Of a DNA stretch of 64,000 nt, positions 52,832 through 59,601 are shown piece after piece; position 1 is the first letter of the stretch, and each line of letters opens with the position of its first letter. Under the pieces are notes generated by a model that saw only the letters and a program-made list of their open reading frames with translations, did not search any database and was not told the DNA's origin. The DNA is taken from NCBI GenBank assembly GCA_003150755.1, contig QAMT01000004.1:124001-188000 (forward strand), in the 5' to 3' direction. Source of the DNA: Phascolarctobacterium sp. GTDB lineage: Bacteria; Bacillota; Negativicutes; Acidaminococcales; Acidaminococcaceae. The position numbers were made by a program, and so were the translations under genes.

Positions 52832-54261
52832 GAGAACGCAAAACTGTGTCCGTGGGCGATATATATGGAGAGTGGACGGTAATTAAAGACCTGAACAAAG
52901 AAAAAGCACTTTGCCGTTGCACCTGTGGGAATATAAAAGAAGTTTCTAAATATAATCTCGTTCAAGGTCATACAAAGTCTTGCGGTTGCTATGGCAAAGC
53001 GATAAAAATCGGCGCGCAGTATGGTGAATGGACGGTTATAGCGCCAATCGACGAGTTTAAGGTGCTTTGCCGTTGCTCTTGCGGCACGGAACGACCTGTT
53101 TTTAAGATGACATTAAGAAGTGGGCGAAGTAAATCTTGCGGAAAATGTAGAGCTGCAAGAAAGCTTGCTGAATTAAAAAAAGAATTTATTGGCGCGAAGT
53201 TTGGGTACTGGACGATTATAGATATTGTTGATACCCTTAGCGCATTGTGCGAATGTGTTTGCGGAACACGTCGTGTTATAAGAATAGCCGCGTTGAAAGC
53301 CGGAAGAACGTTGTCTTGTGGCTGCAAACGCACCGAAAATCGAGACCCTGCAACCGTAGCTGATTCGTTGGAGATTGGCCAAATAATTAAAGACGCTGCG
53401 CACAACGAAGGATTGACTTTAACCTATTTCAGAAAAAACATCAATAAAAATTCTTCCACCGGAGTTACCGGCGTTTGCCGCAGCATAAAAAAAGATGGGA
53501 AGGTTGCATATCGAGCGTACATTACCGTTAATCGCAAACAGATTGGCCTTGGCGAGTATGACACTCTGCAAGAAGCAGCTTCCGCACGCAAATATGCAGA
53601 AGATAAATATTTCAAGCCGAGGCAGGAGCGAGCCGACAAAATAAAAGCTGATATATTAAAAGAGATAAGAGAGCAAAAGGCGGAAAAAGAATTGCAGGCA
53701 GCGATACCGAAAATCGAGAACAACGCCCGAAGGCCGCGCACTATTACCAATATGGCGGAACGGACGTGTACTGTTTGCGGCATTAAGTTTTTGGGCGGGC
53801 CGAGCGCAAAATATTGCCCGGAATGCCGCCTTAAAATCAGAAGGGAACGCGACCGTGAACAGAAACGTAGAGGAACGCGCAGGCCTATTGGCAGCATAGA
53901 CGTTTGCGCCGCTTGTGGAAAGGAATACATAGTAGAATCTGGAAAACAAAAGTATTGTCCGGAGTGTGCCGCCGAAGAAATCAAAAAGAAAGACCGGGAA
54001 CGCGGCAAAGAATATGCAGCCGAACAGCGCGCGAAAAATCCCGACAAGGTACGAGAATGGAAGCGCAGAAAATATTATGATACTAAATGTATTATATGCG
54101 GGAAAGCATTTACGCCTACAAACGCGCGCCGGAAAACATGCAGCGACGAATGCCAACAGATGTGGCGTCGTTACCGCACAGCGTTGGCAAAATGGAAGTA
54201 CGACGCTAAACGCGGAGAAAGATATAATATGCCAACTTTAGAAAATTTTAAAAAAATATAA
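52828..54261 (+). CDS. Multi-zinc-module protein with central AP2 domain
   Basis: 477 residues. Three tandem modules of about 45 residues at 10-54, 62-107 and 122-166 each run G-x-x-[YF]-G-x-W-T-[VI]-I, then C-x-C-x-C-G and S-C-G-[CK]. An AP2-like DNA-binding domain spans about 210-262 (TGVTGVCRSIKKDGKVAYRA, QIGLGEYDTLQEAASARKYA). Three C-terminal CxxC…Cx2-3C ribbons follow (314-333, 360-380, 421-442). Similar pieces occur in phage homing-type proteins, but no HNH or GIY-YIG nuclease motif is visible. Function unknown. Confidence 0.65.
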   Translation: MRERKTVSVGDIYGEWTVIKDLNKEKALCRCTCGNIKEVSKYNLVQGHTKSCGCYGKAIKIGAQYGEWTVIAPIDEFKVLCRCSCGTERPVFKMTLRSGRSKSCGKCRAARKLAELKKEFIGAKFGYWTIIDIVDTLSALCECVCGTRRVIRIAALKAGRTLSCGCKRTENRDPATVADSLEIGQIIKDAAHNEGLTLTYFRKNINKNSSTGVTGVCRSIKKDGKVAYRAYITVNRKQIGLGEYDTLQEAASARKYAEDKYFKPRQERADKIKADILKEIREQKAEKELQAAIPKIENNARRPRTITNMAERTCTVCGIKFLGGPSAKYCPECRLKIRRERDREQKRRGTRRPIGSIDVCAACGKEYIVESGKQKYCPECAAEEIKKKDRERGKEYAAEQRAKNPDKVREWKRRKYYDTKCIICGKAFTPTNARRKTCSDECQQMWRRYRTALAKWKYDAKRGERYNMPTLENFKKI

Positions 54262-54269
54262 AAAAGGTG

Positions 54270-54298
54270 TTGACATATTCGTAACGAATAGGTATAAT
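54270..54298 (+). promoter_or_regulatory. Cassette promoter 1 with palindromic operator in the spacer
   Basis: Perfect TTGACA (54270-54275), 17-base spacer, TATAAT (54293-54298). The spacer is TATTCGT-A-ACGAATA (54276-54290), a dyad also found in the promoter at 54786. Confidence 0.85.
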
Positions 54299-54349
54299 AT
54301 AGACAAGATAAAGGATACGCCAACAGCGTACAGCGAGGAGGAAATGAAA

Positions 54350-54535
54350 ATGAAGGTTATCAACACAGCGAACAACAAAGTATTAGCAGAGGTTATCACG
54401 AACCGCAGCATGACATTAGAAGAAGCACTGGAACTCGTAGGAATCGACCTCACAACCTGCGACGAGAACGACGGCAGCTACAAAGACCTTGACGGAGAAG
54501 AGTTTTGGATTGAAGATTGCGAAATGGAATGGTGA
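54350..54535 (+). CDS. Small acidic phage protein
   Basis: About 61 residues: MKVINTANNKVLAEVITNR, MTLEEALELVGIDL and an acidic tail DGEEFWIEDCEMEW. Unknown function; resembles short accessory proteins of Firmicutes phages and plasmids. ATG at 54350 lies 8 bases after GGAGG. Confidence 0.6.
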   Translation: MKVINTANNKVLAEVITNRSMTLEEALELVGIDLTTCDENDGSYKDLDGEEFWIEDCEMEW

Positions 54536-54551
54536 GAAGGAGGAACGGAAA

Positions 54552-54749
54552 ATGAAGGTTGTTAACAGCTATGGTGTAAAGATTGATTATGATGTAGCAG
54601 TAATGATGATGGACGACGAACTCCGCGAAAGCCTGCACGACAAATTATCACCTTGCAGCGAACAGAAATTCTTTGAAGAGTACGCCGAAGCGCACGAAAA
54701 ACAGTTTAACGAGGAATGGGAACTTGACAAACCAAATCCTTGCTACTAA
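54552..54749 (+). CDS. Small acidic phage protein
   Basis: About 65 residues: MKVVNSYGVKIDYDVAVMMM, DELRESLHDKLSPCSEQKFF and EEWELDKPNPCY. Acidic, unknown function, a recurrent accessory protein in gut Firmicutes phages as I recall. AAGGAGG ribosome site; ends cassette 1. Confidence 0.6.
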   Translation: MKVVNSYGVKIDYDVAVMMMDDELRESLHDKLSPCSEQKFFEEYAEAHEKQFNEEWELDKPNPCY

Positions 54750-54753
54750 CCAC

Positions 54754-54785
54754 AAGCCCTGCAAAAGCGGGGCTTAAATTTTTTC
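54754..54785 (+). terminator. Terminator of cassette 1
   Basis: AAGCCCTGC (54754-54762) pairs with GCGGGGCTT (54767-54775) across AAAA, followed by AAATTTTTT. Confidence 0.75.
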
Positions 54786-54815
54786 TTGACATATTCGTTA
54801 CGAATATGCTATAAT
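54786..54815 (+). promoter_or_regulatory. Cassette promoter 2 with the same operator
   Basis: TTGACA (54786-54791), 18-base spacer, TATAAT (54810-54815). ATATTCGT-T-ACGAATAT (54791-54807) fills the spacer, a 17-base dyad matching the operator of cassette 1. Confidence 0.85.
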
Positions 54816-54846
54816 ACACGTAACAAGAAATGAAAGGATGATTGTA

Positions 54847-55296
54847 ATGTTATTGAAAATCGCTGGCAAGGAATACGAAGGAAGGACGCAGGCGGATTGC
54901 CTGCGGGAGCTGATGGACGAGGATAGCCTCACCGCCGGAAGAATTGCAGAGCTGCTTTGCGAACAGCTTAGAGAGTATGACAGGTTTGACGACGACGGCG
55001 AGATTATCATAGAGCCGTACACCGACGAGCAACTTACAGAGGCATTTTGGAGAGCGCAAGACCGCAACCCGCTGGACTTTGATGTTTACCACGTTGAGTG
55101 GATTGATACGCCGGTCACGGAAGAACGCAAAGCCAAAATCATCTTTAACAAGCCGGGCGGCAACGCCAGCAAGGGTGCTTTAACCTACAAACTGGCACTG
55201 CCGACAGCGTGGATAAACGCAATGGGAATAACGCAGGACAGCAGGGAAGTAACAATGAGATTCGACGGCGGGCGTATAACGATAGAGAAGGTATAA
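54847..55296 (+). CDS. Protein with C-terminal AbrB-like domain
   Basis: About 149 residues. The first 80 are helical and acidic (GKEYEGRTQADCLRELMDED … EIIIEPYTDEQLTEAFWRAQ). The last 50 (GALTYKLALPTAWINAMGI, SREVTMRFDGGRITIEKV) follow the swapped-hairpin AbrB/MazE DNA-binding pattern. It may repress the two promoters carrying the ATATTCGT dyad; this is inference from position. ATG at 54847 with AAAGG. Confidence 0.65.
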   Translation: MLLKIAGKEYEGRTQADCLRELMDEDSLTAGRIAELLCEQLREYDRFDDDGEIIIEPYTDEQLTEAFWRAQDRNPLDFDVYHVEWIDTPVTEERKAKIIFNKPGGNASKGALTYKLALPTAWINAMGITQDSREVTMRFDGGRITIEKV

Positions 55297-55309
55297 GGAG
55301 GAATAGCAA

Positions 55310-55606
55310 ATGATTAGAGTGTATAAGGAATACGGCGAGGACTGGCAGGAACACATCTTCGAGAACGAGGAAGAATTTATCCGTGAAACAATCAGAATGG
55401 CAGAGGAAGATGCTGTGGAAGGACACGGAGAGGTTGACGCAGAAATGGAAAGCTGGGGATTTAAAAACGTCGTTGACGCTGAAGAATACAACGAAGACGG
55501 CGAGGTGATAGGCGGTTATAGCCATTATGAAGGCGATTATGAAGCCTGCGTAACATATTGGAATAAATACGCAGATAGAACACGTTGGTTGGTAGAGAAG
55601 AAATAA
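55310..55606 (+). CDS. Strongly acidic small phage protein
   Basis: 98 residues with many D/E (FENEEEFIRETIRMAEEDAVEG, DAEEYNEDGEV). No domain recognised. Such charge is seen in DNA-mimic or anti-restriction proteins, but also in unrelated ones. Strong AAGGAGG ribosome site; last gene before the 790-base non-coding block. Confidence 0.6.
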   Translation: MIRVYKEYGEDWQEHIFENEEEFIRETIRMAEEDAVEGHGEVDAEMESWGFKNVVDAEEYNEDGEVIGGYSHYEGDYEACVTYWNKYADRTRWLVEKK

Positions 55607-55623
55607 TTCACAAAGAGTTCACA

Positions 55624-55653
55624 AAACGGTACTATACCATAGTACCGTTTTTA
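55624..55653 (+). terminator. Strong terminator of cassette 2
   Basis: AAACGGTACTAT (55624-55635) and ATAGTACCGTTT (55639-55650) pair perfectly around ACC, followed by T. Confidence 0.9.
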
Positions 55654-55673
55654 TATATACTATAATATATAAT

Positions 55674-55710
55674 AGCGATAGCTGTAATAAAAGGTTATCG
55701 CTTATTTTTA
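55674..55710 (+). terminator. Hairpin with T-rich tail at the start of the structured block
   Basis: AGCGATA (55674-55680) pairs with TATCGCT (55696-55702) across a 15-base loop, then TATTTTTA. Confidence 0.45.
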
Positions 55711-55964
55711 TGCCATTGCTGGCCTGCAAGGCGCAGGCAAGATGTGTTGAGCCAATCCAATCAGCGGCAAGGCATATGATGTTTGAGCTGCGTGCAGTAA
55801 GCCGCCCGCTGTCCGGACAAGTGCCGAGCCACGCAGCAAGCGCCCGCGGATTGTGCGGCTGGGTTGGCAAAAGCCAGTAGGCATAAAGCCGAGAAATCCT
55901 TTGCCGCACATTTAATTTAATACATATCAGGCAGATAGCTTTAGCGGTTATCTGCCTTTTTATT
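55705..55964 (+). ncRNA. Candidate structured phage RNA
   Basis: Perfect helices without coding: GCCTGC/GCAGGC (55722-55727, 55733-55738); GCTGCGTG/CACGCAGC (55787-55794, 55830-55837); TGTGCGGC/GCCGCACA (55852-55859, 55903-55910) enclosing TGGC-AAAA-GCCA and GGC/GCC hairpins. A hairpin GGCAGATA/TATCTGCC with TTTTTATTT (55930-55964) follows in the plus orientation, which suggests the transcript runs rightward. No promoter with a good -35 was found. No known RNA class was recognised with certainty. Confidence 0.45.
55930..55964 (+). terminator. Terminator-like hairpin ending the candidate RNA
   Basis: GGCAGATA (55930-55937) and TATCTGCC (55949-55956), then TTTTTATTT. Confidence 0.65.
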
Positions 55965-56005
55965 TGCACAAGTGGTTGTTTCCGAAAAAAAGAAACAACC
56001 TTTAC

Positions 56006-56085
56006 TTATCCACATACTTATACACAAGTACAAAATTGTCAAATGCAAGTGACAAAAATGCAAGGTTGCAAGTGACAAAAATGCA
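56006..56085 (+). other. Candidate origin: two DnaA boxes and 19-base direct repeats
   Basis: TTATCCACA (56006-56014) and TTATACACA (56018-56026) both fit the DnaA box consensus and lie 12 bases apart. TGCAAGTGACAAAAATGCA then occurs twice, 56044-56062 and 56067-56085. The core also occurs in the DnaD-like initiator gene at 45558 and 45603. A RepL-like gene begins 310 bases downstream. Confidence 0.6.
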
Positions 56086-56245
56086 GTAATCGCGGCAACG
56101 CGACTACATAAATTTTGTACAAGCAGGCGGCTTTCCAACTCCTTTCAACGCCTGCTTCTCAAAACGCCATTCCAGCCAGAGGAATGGGCCTCCTAAGATA
56201 TATAGGCAGCTCTGTTGTGAGAGGCGGAGCTGCCGGAAAACGAGT

Positions 56246-56297
56246 TTTGCTCAAAGGTTTATATATTATATATATAAAGGTTTGAGCAAATTTTTAT
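56246..56297 (+). terminator. Long hairpin with T-run
   Basis: TTTGCTCAAA (56246-56255) and TTTGAGCAAA (56281-56290) pair perfectly with an inner AU-rich helix, then TTTTTATAG. Confidence 0.75.
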
Positions 56298-56310
56298 AGA
56301 AAAAATCCCC

Positions 56311-56347
56311 AAAACGCCGATAAACACTGTGTTTGCGGCGTTTTTGC
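56311..56347 (+). terminator. Second terminator before the RepL-like gene
   Basis: AAAACGCCG (56311-56319) and CGGCGTTTT (56336-56344) pair, with an inner AAACAC/GTGTTT helix, followed by T. Confidence 0.8.
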
Positions 56348-56396
56348 TTTATACGCAAAAAGTGTAAAAAATCGCGTAACTGGGGGTACATTTTAA

Positions 56397-56939
56397 TTGA
56401 CTAAAGTAAGACGCTTTTTACAGCAGCAAGTAGACGAGAATGGCGAGATTATAAGCCGCTCCAGCCGCACTGTTACGTACTTTGATGACGATAACGGTTA
56501 TCTCTTTTGGTGCAACCGAGAGGCGGTTAAGAGCTATAAAGGCTATGGTTTGCCGACGGAGCTGTCAGAAACGGAAACAGCAAGGGTATACCGGCTGTCG
56601 CTAATGACGCATAAGGGCAGCAACCTTATCTGTTATCGCAGCGGCAACGTGGTAAAGCCGATGGGCGTTGAGAGAATCGCCCGGTACTTAAATATCAGCC
56701 AGCGGCAGGCGGTTGCCTTTTTGCGCAAAATGATTGATATGCGCGTCGTTGGCCGTGTCAAAGTGCAGATTGGCAAAACCTTTGAAACGCAGTATTACAT
56801 CAATCCAATTTACTTTTTTAATGGCAAATGGCTAAACTATAATCTCTATTTTATCTTCAAAAAAGACCTTGATGAGATTTTGCCGGAATGGGTAAAGAAC
56901 CGCTTTAATCAGGATTTAAGAGCAAAACAGCAGGTATAA
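56397..56939 (+). CDS. RepL-like replication initiator / winged-helix protein
   Basis: 180 residues. The central winged helix GVERIARYLNISQRQAVAFL … RVVGRVKV is followed by YYINPIYFFNGKW, which recalls the MINP…F(K/N)G signature of Firmicutes plasmid RepL proteins. It may start plasmid-type replication at the neighbouring repeats, or act only as a regulator. The start must be the TTG at 56397, since a stop codon lies just before it; GGGGG is 13 bases upstream. Confidence 0.6.
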   Translation: MTKVRRFLQQQVDENGEIISRSSRTVTYFDDDNGYLFWCNREAVKSYKGYGLPTELSETETARVYRLSLMTHKGSNLICYRSGNVVKPMGVERIARYLNISQRQAVAFLRKMIDMRVVGRVKVQIGKTFETQYYINPIYFFNGKWLNYNLYFIFKKDLDEILPEWVKNRFNQDLRAKQQV

Positions 56940-57032
56940 ATATATGGACCCTGCCGGAAAAACGGCTCACAAGGCAAATATGGAGGCGGCTTTTGCCGCA
57001 AGGACGCCGGGGACGGCACCGGAGGTGCTAAA

Positions 57033-57350
57033 ATGGGTAAATTCGCAGGAAAAATCAACATGTTATGCAAGGCGCACGCTGCACGCGGCAACATCTATCT
57101 GATTGACCGGAAGCAGGTTTTTAGCGCGAAACTCAATAAGCCGGTAACGCTGTTGGTGCTTAACGAAAACATACCGGCGGAAGAATATAACCGCCGTTTT
57201 CCGGATAAAAAGCCGAAAGACCCGCAGCAGCAGCCCTTTGCGAAAGTACCGGTTTTAGAAACCTTTAGCGAAGTAGAAATTATAAAAGTGCTTGCGGCGG
57301 CGCTGGATAAGAAAAAGCAGCGGAAAGGCGGTGGGCAGCGTGCCGGATAA
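57033..57350 (+). CDS. Hypothetical phage protein before the terminase
   Basis: 105 residues, basic. Begins MGKFAGKINMLCKAHAARG, with a proline/lysine-rich middle and basic C-terminus KKKQRKGGGQRAG. Not recognised. GGAGG ribosome site; overlaps the small terminase gene by 11 bases. Confidence 0.6.
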   Translation: MGKFAGKINMLCKAHAARGNIYLIDRKQVFSAKLNKPVTLLVLNENIPAEEYNRRFPDKKPKDPQQQPFAKVPVLETFSEVEIIKVLAAALDKKKQRKGGGQRAG

Positions 57351-57831
57351 AGAAAAAGGGAAAACTGCTTTGCCTATAATTACTGACAAGCAGAAATTGT
57401 GGGCGAAGTATTTTGTTGATACCGGCGGCAACGGAACTAAAGCCGCTGAACTTGCCGGATATAAAGGCAACGAAGGAACGTGGGCGACGACGGGCAGCGA
57501 GAACCGAAGAAACCCCAAGATTTTGGAGTATATGCGGCAGGTGTACGGCTGGGACGAAGCGCCGGATATTGCCGACGGCAAGGAAGTTTTGCGCTTTTAT
57601 ACGCGCGTTATGCGCGGCGAAGAAAAAGACGCTTTCGGGCTTGACGTTGGTATGGCTGACCGCATTAAGGCGGCTAATGCTTTAGATAAAATTGTCAATG
57701 CCGGTAAACGCGCCGACGGAACGACGGCTACCGGCGGCGGATTCCAATTAACGATACAGCCGGTTTACGGCGCGCCGCCCGACGAGGACGACGACGCAGA
57801 CGAAGAAGGCGGCGGCAGCAATGACGGTTAA
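57340..57831 (+). CDS. Terminase small subunit
   Basis: About 163 residues, Terminase_2-like: ITDKQKLWAKYFVDTGGNGTKAA, ELAGYKG and a C-terminal acidic, glycine-rich tail (DEDDDADEEGGG). Recognises the packaging site and recruits the large subunit. GTG at 57340 chosen after GGCGGTGGG; a GTG at 57331 is possible. Overlaps the large subunit by 11 bases. Confidence 0.85.
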   Translation: MPDKEKGKTALPIITDKQKLWAKYFVDTGGNGTKAAELAGYKGNEGTWATTGSENRRNPKILEYMRQVYGWDEAPDIADGKEVLRFYTRVMRGEEKDAFGLDVGMADRIKAANALDKIVNAGKRADGTTATGGGFQLTIQPVYGAPPDEDDDADEEGGGSNDG

Positions 57832-59245
57832 AAAGGAAAGCCGGGTATATTTTAATCCGGCCTTCCGGGCGGTTAACGAAAGCCGGAAACGCTATGTGAT
57901 AATGAAAGGCAGCGCAGGCAGCGGCAAAAGTGTTAACGTGGCCAACGCCTTAACACTAAAGCTGTCCGACCCGCGCAACAAAGGCGCGAATCTGCTTTGC
58001 GTCAGAAAGATTGATGAAAGTAACCGCGACAGCACTTTTGCAGAGCTGAAAAAAGCGATTTACACAATCTTCGGCGCGGAATGGGAGCGTTATTGGAGCG
58101 TAACCAACAGCCCGCTGCGCCTTGTCTGCAAAATTACCGGTAACAGCGTGATTTTCCGCGGCATGAAGGACGACAAGCAGCGCGAAAAAGTTAAGTCCAT
58201 CACCGCCGACGAAGGCAAGATAACGTGGATATGGGTAGAGGAAGCGACGGAACTGACGGAAGAAGATTTTGATATTCTCGACGACCGCCTGCGTGGTAAG
58301 CTGTCTAACCCGAATCTGTACTATCAGATTATAGCGACGTTTAACCCGGTGAGCGCGACGCACTGGCTCAAGAGCAAGTTTTTTGACGCGCCTGACCCAA
58401 ACGTGCTGGCGCACAGCAGCACGTTTAAGGACAACCTGTTTATCGACCCGCAGTACAAAGAGCGCATGGAGCGCCGCAGGCTGCGTGACCCGGAAGGCTA
58501 TCGCGTTTATGCTCTTGGCGAATGGGGACTTTTGGGCGGTCAATACTTTAATAATTGGCGTGAGGCGCTGCACGTCGTCAAGCCTTTTAAAGTACCGGAC
58601 GGCTGGCTGCGTTTTAGAATGGCTGACTGGGGAAGCTATCACCCTTACGCCGTTCTTTGGGGAGCGGTTGACTATGACGGCAAGATGTATATTTACCGGG
58701 AACTGTATGGTTACGGCGGCAAGCCGAATGTTGGCACAAAGGAAAGCAGCAGGCAGGTTGCGCAGAAAATTGCCGACGCAGAAAAGAGCGACAAATCGCT
58801 GATACAGTATGGCGTGCTTGATAATGCGTGCTGGAACAGGCAAGACCCCGGCGCGCCGAGCATAGCGGAAGAAATCAATAATGTGCTGATAGCCAATAAA
58901 TGTATGCCGTTCAATCCTTCCGTCAAAGGCCGTGAACAGGTTGGCGAAGAAATCCGCCTGCGACTTGAAGGCTACAAGGACGCGGATGGCAAGCAGATAC
59001 CGGCATTATACATCTTTAACACCTGCTATCACCTAATTAGAACCTTGCCGGACATTACTCACGATAAGAATATGCCGGAAAAATACGATACAAACGGCGA
59101 GGACCACGCGATAGACGCGCTTGGGTACGGCTGCATGAGCAGGCCTTACACGCCGCAGCGCCCGAAAAAGCGCGACGCTTACGACATGGACGGCTGGCAC
59201 GACATCAACAGCCGCCGCCGGGCGACGAGTGTATGGGGTATGTAA
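57821..59245 (+). CDS. Terminase large subunit (PBSX type)
   Basis: 474 residues. Walker A KGSAGSGKSVNVANAL near residue 28, Walker B ITWIWVEEATEL, coupling region ATFNPVSATHWLKSKF, then an RNase-H-like nuclease (RMADWGSYHPYAVLWGAVD, GVLDNACW, DHAIDALGY). The motor packages DNA into the prohead. Typical of PBSX-family terminases in Firmicutes. Confidence 0.95.
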   Translation: MTVKKESRVYFNPAFRAVNESRKRYVIMKGSAGSGKSVNVANALTLKLSDPRNKGANLLCVRKIDESNRDSTFAELKKAIYTIFGAEWERYWSVTNSPLRLVCKITGNSVIFRGMKDDKQREKVKSITADEGKITWIWVEEATELTEEDFDILDDRLRGKLSNPNLYYQIIATFNPVSATHWLKSKFFDAPDPNVLAHSSTFKDNLFIDPQYKERMERRRLRDPEGYRVYALGEWGLLGGQYFNNWREALHVVKPFKVPDGWLRFRMADWGSYHPYAVLWGAVDYDGKMYIYRELYGYGGKPNVGTKESSRQVAQKIADAEKSDKSLIQYGVLDNACWNRQDPGAPSIAEEINNVLIANKCMPFNPSVKGREQVGEEIRLRLEGYKDADGKQIPALYIFNTCYHLIRTLPDITHDKNMPEKYDTNGEDHAIDALGYGCMSRPYTPQRPKKRDAYDMDGWHDINSRRRATSVWGM

Positions 59246-59249
59246 CGAT

Positions 59250-59594
59250 ATGATTAGATTTACTTATGAGGTTAACTCCAAAGCCAAAACAATACAGATG
59301 AGCGTTACCGGCCACGCACCGGCACAGCCCACCGGCGACGCTGGCGGCTTTAATCCGGTGTGCGGAATGGTGAGCGTGCTGGCGCAGTCTGCACTATGGG
59401 GCTGCCTGAATTACACGAAGGATACGCAGGTAATTGCAGCGCGGCCCGGTGAATTGATATTCGCCTGCCGGTATAACGACGTGGCCGCCGGTATTGTAGA
59501 GAGTGCGGCAGAAGGCGTACGGCAGGTTAAAGAGCAATTCCCGCAGTGCTTTGCCGACGACGGCGACGGTTACTGCCGGAGCAAGGGCAGGTGA
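59250..59594 (+). CDS. Prp-like cysteine protease
   Basis: About 114 residues. Matches the ribosomal-processing cysteine protease Prp pattern: MSVTGHAPAQPTGD with the catalytic histidine and NPVCGMVSVLAQSALWG with the catalytic cysteine. Cellular Prp trims ribosomal protein L27; here the gene sits between terminase and portal, so head-protein processing is a reasonable guess. ATG at 59250 gives the standard family start. Confidence 0.8.
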   Translation: MIRFTYEVNSKAKTIQMSVTGHAPAQPTGDAGGFNPVCGMVSVLAQSALWGCLNYTKDTQVIAARPGELIFACRYNDVAAGIVESAAEGVRQVKEQFPQCFADDGDGYCRSKGR

Positions 59595-59601
59595 ACGAAG
59601 A

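Larger units (their letters stand above)
55607..56396. other. 790-base gene-free block packed with hairpins, DnaA boxes and repeats
   Basis: No convincing protein gene. In order: terminator 55624-55653; AT-rich stretch with TATAAT boxes; hairpin 55674-55702; structured GC-rich segment 55711-55910; hairpin 55930-55956 with T-run; hairpin 55974-56000; two DnaA boxes and two 19-base repeats 56006-56085; stem 56121-56157; hairpin 56167-56187; stem 56205-56234; long hairpin with T-run 56246-56297; terminator 56311-56347. It separates the early cassettes from the RepL-like gene and the packaging genes. Confidence 0.8.

Noticed and set aside
55708..55911. Leftward 67-codon ORF with ATG and TAA spanning the GC-rich structured segment
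   Set aside because: No ribosome site, no recognisable protein pattern, and the segment is better explained by three perfect RNA helices. Kept only as a caution.
56944..57102. 52-codon ORF between the RepL-like gene and the next gene
   Set aside because: Overlaps the better supported 57033 gene by 70 bases, lacks a clear ribosome site and has no recognisable features.
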